From Rothia santali (lineage in GTDB: Bacteria; Actinomycetota; Actinomycetes; Actinomycetales; Micrococcaceae): 62,628 nucleotides of DNA. This document shows, in pieces, positions 34,727 through 44,494 of the stretch. Both the position numbers and the translations under genes were made by a program. Within the stretch, counting starts at the first letter, position 1. Every line of letters begins with the position of its first letter. Under the pieces are notes generated by a model that made no database searches, was not told the DNA's origin, and was given only the letters and a program-made list of their open reading frames with translations. The stretch lies in contig NZ_JANAFB010000019.1 of assembly GCF_024199905.1 (NCBI RefSeq), positions 1 through 62,628 on the forward strand, in the 5' to 3' direction.

Positions 34727-35929
34727 CTAGAGCCCCTCCCGCGGGTCGTCGTCGGGATCCACGGTGCCCATGGCCTCGGTCAGCTCCTGGCGGATGGTCA
34801 CCAGGACCCGGCTGGCCTCGGCGTGGGTCATGCCCGTGGCCACCAGGAGGTCCACCGTGAGCGGCCGGATCAGCATGACCAGGGCCTCGCCCTGGTAGGT
34901 CCGCACGTCCATCGCCTGGGGGTCCAGGGTGCCCGCGGTGCGGGTCAGGCTCTTGCGCGCCCGGCGCCGGAAGGACCGGCGGGCCTCCGCGGTGTCGGCG
35001 GTCAGGGAGAGGCCGATGAGGTCCACGGCGTCGGCCAGCTCGTTCAGGGCCCGGTGCAGCGCGGTCACGGCCGCGGGCCGCAGCTGCACCGTATCGATGG
35101 TGTTGGCGATGCGGCGGGTCAGGACCCGGGTGTTGCGCACCGCGTTGTCCAGCCCGTCCACGATCCGCCCGTAGCGCTCGATGTCCGCCCGGGTGGCCCG
35201 CCGCGTGAGCGTGAGCCGGGCGTTCTCCCGCCCCATCCGCAGGGCCCCCTCCAGCGAGGCGACCAGCGGGTGGGTCTGCCGGGCGCGGGACAGCGCGTGC
35301 CAGGCCTCCGCGGCGTCGTAGTCCCCGATGGCGGAGCCCGCCTCCCGCAGCACGGTCGCGAACTCCTGGGTTAGCCGCCGCAGGGCGCGGACCGGCTCGC
35401 GGCGGGGGTCGCTGGGCACTAGCGCCATAATGACCAGGGCGCACAGGCCCCCGACGACGGCGTCGAGGCTCCGCGCGAAGGGCCCGTCCACCGAGGCCGG
35501 CAGCAGCACGATCAGCACCGCCTGCAGCCCCATCTGCGTGGTGAAGATGTTCCCGTTGTCCAGGAACCGGGCGAGCAGGATCGACACGAGCAGCACGAGC
35601 GCGGCCTGCGCGAGCCCCCGGCCCAGGAAGTACATGAGCACGTCGCCGATCACGATGCCGAGCGTGCAGCCGATCGAGACCTCGAGGATCCGGCGCAGGT
35701 GCGCCGAGGCGTTGCCGTAGCCGAGCGAGACGATCGCCGCGGTCGCCGCGAACAGCGGGCCGGTGTGCCCGAGCACCTTCTCCGCGATGTAGTAGGCCCC
35801 CACGGCGGCGGCCGTGATCTGCAGCGACTGCCAGAATCCGACGCGGACCCGGGAGTACCCCGAGCGGGCGCGGGCCCTCAGCTGACCCGACGCCGTGCGC
35901 GCCGCCTCGCGGACCTTTCCTGAACCCAT
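34727..35929 (-). CDS. FUSC/aromatic-acid-exporter-like membrane protein
   Basis: 400 residues. The N-terminal half has about six membrane helices (QITAAAVGAYYIAEKVLGHT, FAATAAIVSLGYGNASAHLR, RILEVSIGCTLGIVIGDVLM), typical of the FUSC/ArAE group. The C-terminal half is soluble and helical (LTRRIANTIDTVQLRPAAVT). Related proteins export aromatic acids or form uncharacterised pores; substrate unknown. The ATG at 35929 follows TACGAT by 7 bases, so the start is likely leaderless. Divergent from the pst operon. Confidence 0.8.
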   Translation of the reverse strand: MGSGKVREAARTASGQLRARARSGYSRVRVGFWQSLQITAAAVGAYYIAEKVLGHTGPLFAATAAIVSLGYGNASAHLRRILEVSIGCTLGIVIGDVLMYFLGRGLAQAALVLLVSILLARFLDNGNIFTTQMGLQAVLIVLLPASVDGPFARSLDAVVGGLCALVIMALVPSDPRREPVRALRRLTQEFATVLREAGSAIGDYDAAEAWHALSRARQTHPLVASLEGALRMGRENARLTLTRRATRADIERYGRIVDGLDNAVRNTRVLTRRIANTIDTVQLRPAAVTALHRALNELADAVDLIGLSLTADTAEARRSFRRRARKSLTRTAGTLDPQAMDVRTYQGEALVMLIRPLTVDLLVATGMTHAEASRVLVTIRQELTEAMGTVDPDDDPREGL

Positions 35930-35936
35930 GCTCCTC

Positions 35937-35942
35937 ATCGTA
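35937..35942 (-). promoter_or_regulatory. -10 box of FUSC gene (leaderless)
   Basis: TACGAT, 7 bases (GAGGAGC), then ATG. Confidence 0.45.
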
Positions 35943-36041
35943 GACGGGCCGGCCGGCGGCGCTCGGCGGGCACGGGACGCGAGGGCGCGGTTCCGTGCCC
36001 CCGAGGGCCGGCTCCCGGAGGGGTCGGCCGGCCGCCGCAAA

Positions 36042-36063
36042 GTTCACTCCTCGTTCACCTCGC
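36042..36063 (+). promoter_or_regulatory. PHO box (PhoP-binding direct repeats)
   Basis: GTTCACTCCTC and GTTCACCTCGC are two adjacent 11-base direct-repeat units, the layout of the actinobacterial PhoP operator (GTTCACC-N4). They lie just upstream of the -35 region for a -10 TAGGCT at 36091-36096. Confidence 0.85.
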
Positions 36064-36090
36064 GTGGTCGATCAGGCCACCTGGCGCTCC

Positions 36091-36096
36091 TAGGCT
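36091..36096 (+). promoter_or_regulatory. -10 box of pstS
   Basis: TAGGCT, 28 bp beyond the PHO box; leader of about 50 bases with AAGGGG before the ATG. Confidence 0.5.
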
Positions 36097-36154
36097 GGGA
36101 CCTGCGCGGCCAGGATCGGGCGCGCACTCATCACCTCGAAGGGGTCAGCTCTCC

Positions 36155-37258
36155 ATGAAGCTCTCTCGCATCGGGCGGTTCGCCGCCCTCGCCGCCGTCG
36201 GGACCCTCGCCCTCACGGCCTGCGGAACCGACGACGCGACCGGTCAGGGGACCGGGACCGCCGGCGGCGGCGACTCGGTGACCGGCACCGTCTCCGGCGT
36301 CGGCGCCTCCTCGCAGCAGGCGGCCATGACCGCCTGGCAGACCGGCTTCCAGGAGGTCAACTCCGGGGCCAGCGTGCAGTACTCGCCGGACGGCTCCGGG
36401 GCCGGGCGCGAGGCCTTCCTGGCCGGCGGCGCCGACTTCGCCGGCTCGGACGCCCACCTGGACGACGACGAGACCGAGTCCTCCCGCGAGGTCTGCGGCC
36501 CGGACGGCGCGATCAACATCCCGGCCTACGTCTCGCCCATCGCCGTGGCCTTCAACCTGCCCGGCGTCGAGCACGTCAACATGGACGGCCCGACCATCGC
36601 GAAGGTCTTCAAGGGCGAGATCACCCGCTGGAACGACCCCGCCATCGCCGCCGAGAACGAGGGCGTCGAGCTGCCGGACACCGCCATCACCGTGGTCCAC
36701 CGCTCCGACGACTCGGGCACCACCGAGAACTTCACCGAGTACCTGGCCGCGGCGTCGGACGGCGCGTGGGGCCAGGAGCCGGACGGCAACTGGCCGGGCG
36801 GGTACTCCGCGGAGGCCAACAAGGGCACCTCGGGCGTGGTCTCCACGACCGCGGAGACCGAGGGCGCCATCACCTACGCCGACGACTCCGCGGTGGGCGA
36901 CCTGGGCACCGTCAACGTGCAGTCCGGCGAGCAGTACGTGGAGGTCTCCCAGGAGGCCGCGGCCGCCGCCCTGGAGAGCGCGCAGCGGGTCGAGGGCCGC
37001 GGGGAGCACGACATGTCGCTCGAGCTGAACCGGACCCCGGACGACGGCTCCTACCCGATCGTCCTCGTCTCCTACCACGTCGTCTGCTCGCAGTACCAGG
37101 ACCAGGAGGTCGCCGACCGGGTCAAGGCCTTCGAGGGCTACGTCGTCAGCGAGGACGGCCAGCAGACCGCCTCCGACGCCGCCGGGTCCGCGCCGCTGAG
37201 CGAGGGTATCCGCCAGGACGCGCAGCGGGCCGTCGACTCCATCACCGCCGGGGGCTAG
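36155..37258 (+). CDS. pstS: Phosphate ABC transporter substrate-binding lipoprotein
   Basis: 367 residues. Signal peptide and lipobox ALAAVGTLALTACGTDD (Cys24). The binding protein is recognisable from VSGVGASSQQAAMTAWQTGF, YSPDGSGAGREAFLAGGADF, FKGEITRWNDPAIAAENEGV and the ligand loop HRSDDSGTTENFTEYLA. It captures phosphate outside the membrane and hands it to PstCA. First gene of pstSCAB under a PHO box. A hairpin between pstS and pstC should keep PstS in excess. Confidence 0.97.
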   Translation: MKLSRIGRFAALAAVGTLALTACGTDDATGQGTGTAGGGDSVTGTVSGVGASSQQAAMTAWQTGFQEVNSGASVQYSPDGSGAGREAFLAGGADFAGSDAHLDDDETESSREVCGPDGAINIPAYVSPIAVAFNLPGVEHVNMDGPTIAKVFKGEITRWNDPAIAAENEGVELPDTAITVVHRSDDSGTTENFTEYLAAASDGAWGQEPDGNWPGGYSAEANKGTSGVVSTTAETEGAITYADDSAVGDLGTVNVQSGEQYVEVSQEAAAAALESAQRVEGRGEHDMSLELNRTPDDGSYPIVLVSYHVVCSQYQDQEVADRVKAFEGYVVSEDGQQTASDAAGSAPLSEGIRQDAQRAVDSITAGG

Positions 37259-37284
37259 GTTCCCCGGGCGGCGCCCACCCGCTA

Positions 37285-37330
37285 GCATGAGTCCCGCCCG
37301 GGCCCTCCGCGGCCCCGGCGGGACTCATGC
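37285..37330 (+). terminator. Hairpin between pstS and pstC (attenuator)
   Basis: GCATGAGTCCCGCC pairs perfectly with GGCGGGACTCATGC, with an inner GGGCC/GGCCC stem. No T run. Partial termination here would lower permease mRNA relative to pstS. Confidence 0.75.
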
Positions 37331-37363
37331 CGCAGACCATCGAGATCGAGAGCGTGAAGGACC

Positions 37364-38353
37364 ATGACTCAAACCGCTCCCACCAAGCCCGAGATGGGCG
37401 AGGAGCCCGAGGACCGCCCGGCCGCGCCCGGGCCCTCCGCGGGCCCCGCGGGCAGCCCGAAGCAGGACGCGACCTTCTCCGGGCTCGCGCTCGCCGCGAG
37501 CCTCGTCATCCTCGTCGTCCTGGCGGGCGTTGCGCTGTTCCTGTGCCTCCAGGCGTGGCCCGTGGTGGGCGCGCCCGCCGACGAGTTCTACGGCGGCGAG
37601 GGTTTCCTCAGCTACATCTGGCCGCTCGTCGCCGGGACCCTGATCGCGGCGGCCATCGCGCTGGTCATCGCGACGCCGATCGGGGTCGGCGTCGCCCTGT
37701 ACATCTCGCACTACGCGCCGCGGCGGCTCGCCAAGCCCGTGGGCTACGTGATCGACCTGCTCGCGGCGATCCCCTCGATCATCTTCGGCGCGTGGGGCGC
37801 CTCCGTGCTGGCCCCGCGCGTGGTGCCCCTCTACGACTGGCTCGCGCAGTACCTGGGCTTCCTCCCGATCTTCGCCGGGCCCGCCAGCGCGACCGGCAAG
37901 ACGATCCTGACCGCCAGCGTTGTGCTCGGCATCATGATCCTGCCGATCATCACCTCGATGAGCCGGGAGATCTTCCAGCAGACGCCGGTGCTGCAGCAGG
38001 AGGCGGCGCTCGGCCTCGGGGCCACCCGGTGGGAGATGGTGCGCATGACCGTCTTCCCGTTCGCCCGCGCGGGCATCATCTCCTCGGTCATGCTCGGTCT
38101 GGGCCGCGCGCTCGGCGAGACGATGGCTGTGACGCTGGTGCTCTCCGGCGGGCCCTTCAACCCCTCGCTGATCCAGTCCGGCAACCAGACCGTGGCCAGC
38201 GAGATCGCCCTGAACTTCCCGGAGGCCTACGGCTTCCGGATGAACGAGCTGATCGCGGCCGGCCTGGTCCTGTTCCTGATCACCCTGGTCGTGAACATGC
38301 TGGCCCGCCTGATCGTGAACCGCTACAAGGAATTCTCGGGAGCCAACTCGTGA
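37364..38353 (+). CDS. pstC: Phosphate ABC transporter permease PstC
   Basis: 329 residues with six membrane helices. The EAA-type cytoplasmic loop is QEAALGLGATRWEMVRMTVF; GRALGETMAVTLVLSG is the PstC-specific segment. A disordered N-terminus of about 35 residues precedes helix 1. It forms the inner-membrane channel with PstA. The stop codon overlaps the pstA start (GTGA). Confidence 0.96.
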   Translation: MTQTAPTKPEMGEEPEDRPAAPGPSAGPAGSPKQDATFSGLALAASLVILVVLAGVALFLCLQAWPVVGAPADEFYGGEGFLSYIWPLVAGTLIAAAIALVIATPIGVGVALYISHYAPRRLAKPVGYVIDLLAAIPSIIFGAWGASVLAPRVVPLYDWLAQYLGFLPIFAGPASATGKTILTASVVLGIMILPIITSMSREIFQQTPVLQQEAALGLGATRWEMVRMTVFPFARAGIISSVMLGLGRALGETMAVTLVLSGGPFNPSLIQSGNQTVASEIALNFPEAYGFRMNELIAAGLVLFLITLVVNMLARLIVNRYKEFSGANS

Positions 38354-39459
38354 GCACCGCGACCTTCAAGAAGTCCTCACTCGTCAGCGGGCAGGCGCCG
38401 CGCTGGCTGCCCGTCGCCGTCGGCGCCGGCGCCCTGATCCTCGGGGCGGCGCTGGCCGCCCTGGTGGGCTTCGGCATCGCCCTGTGGGCGGTCTTCGCCG
38501 GCGTCCTCTTCGTCCTCGCCGGGCCCGCCGCGGTGGGCGCCATCGAGGGGCGCCGCAAGGGCGTCGACGCCTTCGCCCGCTACCTGGTCTACGGCGCGTT
38601 CCTGCTCGCCCTGATCCCGCTGGTCTCGGTCGTCTGGACGGTGCTCTCCCGCGGGCTGCCCGGGCTCGACCTCAACATGCTCCTGACCTCGATGGGCGGG
38701 GTCACCGGCGCGACCGACAACGCGGCGGCCGCGGGGGAGACGCCGGTCTACGGCGGCGCGTACCACGCGATCGTCGGGACCCTGGTCGTCACGTTCTGGG
38801 CCACGCTGATGTCGGTGCCGGTTGGCCTGCTCACCGCGATCTTCCTGGTCGAGTACTCGGGCGGGCGGGTCTCCGGCGCGATCGCCCGCATCATCACGTT
38901 CCTGGTCGACGTCATGACCGGCATCCCCTCGATCGTGGCCGGCCTGTTCGCCGCGGCGCTGTTCGTCCAGATCTTCGACGACCCGTCGATGCGCATGGGG
39001 TTCATCGCCTCGGTCGCCCTGAGCGTCCTGATGATCCCGACCGTGGTCCGCAACGCCGAGGAGATGCTGCGGATCGTCCCCAACGAGCTCCGCGAGGCCT
39101 CCTACGCCCTGGGCGTGCGCAAGTGGCGGACCATCACCAAGGTCGTGATCCCGACGGCGATCTCCGGCATCTCCTCGGGCGTCACCCTGGCCATCGCCCG
39201 GGTCATCGGCGAGACGGCGCCGATCCTGGTCACCGCCGGCTTCGTGACCACCATCAACGCCAACGCCTTCAGCGGCTGGATGACGACCCTGCCGACCTAC
39301 ATCTACTACCAGATCATCACCCCGACCTCGCCCACCAACCCCGGGATCTCCGAGGGCCGGGCCTGGTCGGCGGCGCTGATCCTGATCGTCATCGTGATGG
39401 TGCTGAACCTCATCGCCCGCCTGATCGCCAAGGTCTTCGCCCCCAAGACGGGGCGCTAG
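38350..39459 (+). CDS. pstA: Phosphate ABC transporter permease PstA
   Basis: 369 residues. The start is GTG at 38350, sharing four bases (GTGA) with the pstC stop, so translation is coupled. EAA loop [20 protein letters not shown] and [16 protein letters not shown] are typical. The N-terminal region is longer than in E. coli, with two extra hydrophobic segments (about residues 20-65) before the conserved core, as in other actinobacterial PstA. Confidence 0.96.
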   Translation: MSTATFKKSSLVSGQAPRWLPVAVGAGALILGAALAALVGFGIALWAVFAGVLFVLAGPAAVGAIEGRRKGVDAFARYLVYGAFLLALIPLVSVVWTVLSRGLPGLDLNMLLTSMGGVTGATDNAAAAGETPVYGGAYHAIVGTLVVTFWATLMSVPVGLLTAIFLVEYSGGRVSGAIARIITFLVDVMTGIPSIVAGLFAAALFVQIFDDPSMRMGFIASVALSVLMIPTVVRNAEEMLRIVPNELREASYALGVRKWRTITKVVIPTAISGISSGVTLAIARVIGETAPILVTAGFVTTINANAFSGWMTTLPTYIYYQIITPTSPTNPGISEGRAWSAALILIVIVMVLNLIARLIAKVFAPKTGR

Positions 39460-39538
39460 CAGACGCCGGCGGCCCGGCGGCCCGCGCCCCCAGCGGGCGC
39501 GCCGCCCGGACGCCCCACCGACGAGAGAGAGTAACGAC

Positions 39539-40318
<780 letters not shown>

Positions 40319-40374
40319 GCCGGGCGCGCGACGCCGGGGCGGCCCGTCCCGGCGCGGCCGCGCCGATGCGGGGC

Positions 40375-40438
40375 GGCCCGTCCCCGCGTGCGGCCCCGGT
40401 GCGGCCGGCCCGTCCCCGCGTGCGGCCCCGGTGCGGCC
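40375..40438. repeat. Two perfect 32-bp tandem copies
   Basis: Copies 40375-40406 and 40407-40438 are identical (start GGCCCGTCCCCGCGTGCGG), with degenerate partial copies on both sides. They fill the 145-bp gap between convergent pstB and the PiT-like gene; no clean terminator is seen there. Confidence 0.85.
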
Positions 40439-40463
40439 GGCTCCGGCGTACGGCCGGCCCCGA

Positions 40464-41474
40464 TCAGAGCAGCGGGGAGAGCGCCAGGAAGAAGACCGCC
40501 GCCCCCACGGCGCAGACCGGGATGGTCAGCAGCCAGGTGCCCACGATCCGCGTCGCGGTCCGCACGCGCACCGCGTTGAAGCGCTGGTTGGACCCCGCGC
40601 CCAGCATCGCCGACGCCGCCAGCTGCGAGGCCGAGTGGGGCTCGTGGGTGATCGCCCCGGACCCGAACGCGAGCAGGGTGGTGGTCACCTGCGCGATGGC
40701 CCCGCGGAACGGGTCCACCTTCACCATCCGGCTGCCCAGGGTGTAGGCGATCCGCCAGCCGCCGCCCAGCGTCCCCAGGACCAGGCACGCGGCCAGCGGA
40801 AGGCACAGCAGCCACAGCGTGCCGGCGTCGTACCCGATGCCCGCGCCCAGGAACATCATGAGCGCGAGGACGAGCAGCCGGTGGCCGAAGAACAGGCCGT
40901 GCGCGAGCGAGATGCAGGACAGCGCCAGGGTCAGGGCGTAGCGCGCGCGGCGGTTCACGGTCTGCGGGCTGGCGTAGCGGAAGACCCTGACGAGCGGGAC
41001 GACGGCGAGCCAGCCGATCACGAAGGCCAGGACCGGGCCCAGCAGCAGCGGCAGCCACACGGCCCCCACCATGTCCCAGGCCAGCGCCATGTCGTCGGAC
41101 AGCCCGACGGCGCTCGCGGCCCACAGGGCGCCCAGGAGCCCGCCGACCAGGGCGTGCGTGGCCGAGGAGGGCATGCCCCACCACCAGGTGACCGCCTCCC
41201 AGGCGATCACGGTCAGCAGGGTGGCGGCCAGGATCCCCAGGCCGGTCTGGGAGTCCGGGATCTGCAGCCACCGGTCGCCCACCAGGGGCAGGGTGACGAC
41301 GCCGAGCAGCAGCCCCAGGACGTTAAAGAGCGCGCTGAGCGAGACCCCGATGCGGGCGGTGACGGCCCGGGCCCTGACCGGCACGGCGACGGCGTTGGGC
41401 ACGTCGTGGAAGCTGGCGAAGGCCGCGAAGACCAGCAGGAGGGCGCAGCACAGCCCGAAGAGGATCGCGGTCAC
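40464..41474 (-). CDS. PiT-like inorganic phosphate transporter, divergent second repeat
   Basis: 336 residues, about ten membrane helices. The first PiT repeat has FHDVPNAVAVPVRARAVTAR and PSSATHALVGGLLGA. In the second, the usual HGxNDAQK motif is replaced by SLAHGLFFGHRLLVLALMMF, so the Asn-Asp pair is lost, while HSASQLAASAMLGAGSNQRF survives. It may be a modified carrier or have another anion substrate. GTG start at 41474, 4 bases after the stop of the DUF47 gene; ribosome site AGGAG lies inside that gene (coupling). Confidence 0.75.
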   Translation of the reverse strand: MTAILFGLCCALLLVFAAFASFHDVPNAVAVPVRARAVTARIGVSLSALFNVLGLLLGVVTLPLVGDRWLQIPDSQTGLGILAATLLTVIAWEAVTWWWGMPSSATHALVGGLLGALWAASAVGLSDDMALAWDMVGAVWLPLLLGPVLAFVIGWLAVVPLVRVFRYASPQTVNRRARYALTLALSCISLAHGLFFGHRLLVLALMMFLGAGIGYDAGTLWLLCLPLAACLVLGTLGGGWRIAYTLGSRMVKVDPFRGAIAQVTTTLLAFGSGAITHEPHSASQLAASAMLGAGSNQRFNAVRVRTATRIVGTWLLTIPVCAVGAAVFFLALSPLL

Positions 41475-41478
41475 GGGC

Positions 41479-42096
41479 TCAGGACTCCTGGGCCAGGATC
41501 CGGCCCACCTCGGTGGCCACGCTGCGCATGCTGCGCGAGGCGACGTCGAGCTTGGCGGTGAACAGCGCGGTCCGCAGGTAGGCGCCGGGCTTGAGCCGGT
41601 CCATCAGGTGCGCCTGGTAGAGCTCCGAGGTGCGCGCCGCCTGCTTGGACATCCGCAGCACCTCGATCCAGTACTCGTCGAGGCCCTCCAGGTCGGAGAG
41701 GTGCCGCATCGCCTCGGCGGTCAGCGCGGCCTGCCGCTGGATGAGGTCCAGGAGGTCCGAGGCGCGGTCGGGGAACTGGCTGAGCGCGTGGATCCTGATC
41801 GCGTGAGTGGCGCCGGTCAGGTCCTCCGCCGCGGTGTTGAGGTGCCGGGCCAGGATGTAGAGGTCGCTGCGCGGCAGCGGCGTGACGAAGGAGGAGCGCA
41901 CCGAGGTCATGAGCGCGAAGAACAGGTCGGTGGAGCGTCCCTCGGTGGCCTGGGCCTGCTCGAAGATCTCCTCGTGCTCGTCCACCGGCGAGCCCATCAT
42001 GCGCGAGATCGCCGAGGTCTGGTCGACCACGAGCTGGGCCATGTCCGAGAGCAGCGCGAGGGCCTGCGTCTCCTGGGGGAACAGACGGATCGCCAC
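41479..42096 (-). CDS. DUF47 (PhoU-like) family protein
   Basis: 205 residues, all-helical PhoU-like protein of the DUF47 group (MAQLVVDQTSAISRMM, LYILARHLNTAAEDLTGATH). DUF47 genes normally precede a pit gene, as here, and are thought to regulate the carrier. The start is GTG at 42096 with GGAAGG 7 bases upstream; the long upstream in-frame extension has no family similarity. Conserved Asp/Glu of PhoU metal clusters are partly present. Confidence 0.85.
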   Translation of the reverse strand: MAIRLFPQETQALALLSDMAQLVVDQTSAISRMMGSPVDEHEEIFEQAQATEGRSTDLFFALMTSVRSSFVTPLPRSDLYILARHLNTAAEDLTGATHAIRIHALSQFPDRASDLLDLIQRQAALTAEAMRHLSDLEGLDEYWIEVLRMSKQAARTSELYQAHLMDRLKPGAYLRTALFTAKLDVASRSMRSVATEVGRILAQES

Positions 42097-42380
42097 GCTG
42101 CTGCCTTCCGGTGGGTGCCGAGGGGGACCCTCCCAAGATAACCGGCCCAGGTTAACGGCGCTGACCGGATGGGCGGAGGGCGGACCGAGGGGCGCCGTCC
42201 TGCGGGGCGCGGGGGTCGGGCATCCGCAGGATCGGAGGGTACCAGCGTCGAGGACCCGGTCCCGGCGGGACGCGCGGGAACGGACTGGGGAGTAGCCCAT
42301 GACTCGTGTCACGATCGGCTCATCGACGCATCGAGGACACCCCGCCGGGCAGACCGCGGGGCCGGGGACGAGGAAACGCC
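42097..42380. other. Gene-free spacer of 284 bp
   Basis: Divergent region between the DUF47 and hypothetical genes. On the minus strand a possible -10 TTATCT lies about 40 bp before the DUF47 start. No PHO-box repeat was seen, so phosphate control of the pit pair is not supported. Nothing else recognised. Confidence 0.5.
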
Positions 42381-42917
42381 ATGGGAGCAGAGACGCCGCG
42401 AGACGAGCGGACGCTGATCGCCGCGCTGCAGCGGGCCTCCGCCCGGTTGGACTGGGCGGGGATCGTCTGGGAGCGGAAGAATCCGCCCGAGGGCGGCTCG
42501 GGGAACTTCGGCTGGTACGTGACCGACGTCCACCCGGAGAACAGGGAGCGGTGGTACGTGCGCGCGGCCCACGGGATCGCCGTCCGCCGCGCGATCCCCC
42601 GGGACCAGCTCGAGGAGTGGGAGCGGTTCACTCGCCGCAGTGCCCGGGACGTCAAGCGCGACTACCGGGAGGCGACCGGCCGCGGCAGCCACGCGTGGTA
42701 CATCGAGACGTATCGCGGCGAGGTCTGGCGGACCACCAAGGGCGGGTACGGCAAGAAGGGGGTCACCGTCACCCGGCTGGACGTCTCCGAGGAGGCCGAG
42801 GCCCGACGCCGCCTGGACCTGCTCGAGGAGGGACGGGTCAGGGTGCACGGGGCGACCCGATCGGAGGAAGAGGTGGCACTGGGCCGGGAGCGCCTCTCGG
42901 CGGAAGGCCGCTCGTAG
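42381..42917 (+). CDS. Hypothetical protein, not recognised
   Basis: 178 residues, soluble, very charged (many Arg/Glu) and rich in Trp/Tyr in the middle: GNFGWYVTDVHPENRERWYV, HAWYIETYRGEVWRTTKGGY. No signal, helix or known motif. The ATG at 42381 has GAGGAAACGCC before it. Codon use is normal for the genome, so it is likely real. It stands alone between the phosphate and dehydrogenase blocks. Confidence 0.65.
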   Translation: MGAETPRDERTLIAALQRASARLDWAGIVWERKNPPEGGSGNFGWYVTDVHPENRERWYVRAAHGIAVRRAIPRDQLEEWERFTRRSARDVKRDYREATGRGSHAWYIETYRGEVWRTTKGGYGKKGVTVTRLDVSEEAEARRRLDLLEEGRVRVHGATRSEEEVALGRERLSAEGRS

Positions 42918-43022
42918 CGGCTAAATGATGGAGCCCGGGGCTACCTGCGGCCCAGTGCCGTCCCACCAGTCTGGTACCCGCCCCGCCCGCGTGTCAACGC
43001 GAGCGGGACGGGGCTGCCGGGG

Positions 43023-44408
43023 TCAGCCGAAGCTCTGCTCGTTCAGCCGCACCAGCTTCTCGTTGGTGAACTCCTTGAGCCCCCACTCGGCCAGCTCGCG
43101 CCCGTATCCGGAGCGCCCGACGCCGCCGAACGGGAGCCCCGCCTGCGTCACCAGGTGCTCGTTGACGTGCACCATGCCCGCCTCCATCCGCTCGGCGAAG
43201 CGGCGGCCGCGCTCCAGGTCGTCGGTCCAGACCGAGGCCTGCAGGCCGTACTGGGAGGCGTTGGCGATCCGCAGAGCGTCCTCCTCGTCCCGGGCGCGGT
43301 AGACCATGACCGCGGGGCCGAAGAGCTCGTTGCAGCCGAGGTCGCTGTCCTCGTCGATGTCGGTGATCAGCGCCGGGGACATGAACCAGCCCGGGCGGTC
43401 GAGCTTCTCGCCGCCGGTGTGGACGGTCGCGCCGTCCTCGGCCGCCTGGCGGATGCGCTCGACGACGCCGTCGCGGGCGCCCTCGGAGGAGAGCGGCCCG
43501 AGGTCGGCGTCGGGGTCGTCGTAGGCGCCGACCGTCAGCGCCTCGACGGCCTGCTTGGCCCGGGCCACGAAGTCGTCGTAGAGCCCGTCCGCCACGATGA
43601 TGCGCTTGGGGGAGGTGCAGACCTGCCCCTGTACGGAGACGCGCAGCCCCACGGCGTGCTCGACCAGCCCGTCCAGGTCCTTCGTGTCCAGGACGACGAA
43701 GGGATCGTTGCCGCCCAGCTCCAGGACCGACTTCTTGAGGTGCTCGCCGGCCTGCGCGGCGACGATCGACCCGGCCCGCTCCGAGCCGGTCAGGGAGACG
43801 CCGCGGACCCGGAAGTCCTCGATGAGCCGCGGCACGTCGTCGGTGTCCAGGAAGAGGTTGGTGTAGGCGCCCTCCGGCACCCCGGCCTCGGCCAGGATCT
43901 CGGCGAAGGTCTGCGCGGAGCGCGGGCAGATCTCCGCCTGCTTCATGAGGATGGCGTTGCCGACCAGCAGGTTCGGCGCCGCGAAGCGGGCCAGCTGGTA
44001 GTAGGGGAAGTTCCAGGGCATGATGCCCAGCAGCACGCCCAGCGGGTCGTGCCGGACGTAGGTCTCGTCCGCGCCCATCGGGTCCAGGGCGGTGTCCTTC
44101 AGCAGCTCGGGGCCGTGCTCGGCGTACCAGGAGAAGATCTGGACGACGAGCTGGACCTCCTGGCGGCCCTCGGGCAGCCGCTTGCCCATCTCGCGGCCGA
44201 TGATCCCGGCCAGCTCGTCCTCGCGCTCGGAGAAGATCTCCGCGACGCGGCCCAGGATCCGGGCCCGCTCCTCCACGGGGACCTCGCGCCAGGAGGAGAA
44301 GGCCTTGTGGGCGGTGTCGAGGATGCCGGGGATCCGCCCGGCGTCGACCGTGTCGAAGCGCTCCTCGACCTCGCCGGTGCTTGCGTTGGTGACTGCGAAA
44401 GTGCTCAT
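43023..44408 (-). CDS. Succinate-semialdehyde dehydrogenase-type ALDH (copy 1)
   Basis: 461 residues, complete aldehyde dehydrogenase. MPWNFPYYQLARFAAPNLLV binds NAD(P); VLELGGNDPFVVLD holds the general-base Glu, GQVCTSPKRIIV the catalytic Cys, and ELFGPAVMVYRA the third motif. Short length and NxDPFVV pattern fit the GabD1/Sad-type succinate-semialdehyde dehydrogenases. A close paralogue lies at 50591-51967: both begin MSTFAVTN and differ mainly at the active-site rim. No transaminase is adjacent. Divergent from the metF riboswitch region. Confidence 0.88.
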   Translation of the reverse strand: MSTFAVTNASTGEVEERFDTVDAGRIPGILDTAHKAFSSWREVPVEERARILGRVAEIFSEREDELAGIIGREMGKRLPEGRQEVQLVVQIFSWYAEHGPELLKDTALDPMGADETYVRHDPLGVLLGIMPWNFPYYQLARFAAPNLLVGNAILMKQAEICPRSAQTFAEILAEAGVPEGAYTNLFLDTDDVPRLIEDFRVRGVSLTGSERAGSIVAAQAGEHLKKSVLELGGNDPFVVLDTKDLDGLVEHAVGLRVSVQGQVCTSPKRIIVADGLYDDFVARAKQAVEALTVGAYDDPDADLGPLSSEGARDGVVERIRQAAEDGATVHTGGEKLDRPGWFMSPALITDIDEDSDLGCNELFGPAVMVYRARDEEDALRIANASQYGLQASVWTDDLERGRRFAERMEAGMVHVNEHLVTQAGLPFGGVGRSGYGRELAEWGLKEFTNEKLVRLNEQSFG

Positions 44409-44494
44409 GTCCCCACCCCATACCCGCGGGCGGGCCGCGGTCCACGGGTCTCGCCGGGAGCTGAACGGCCGGGCCGGCCGCGCCCGCCGCGCTA

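Noticed and set aside
42097-42320. PHO box upstream of the DUF47-pit pair
   Set aside because: No GTTCAC direct repeat with 11-base spacing was found on either strand.
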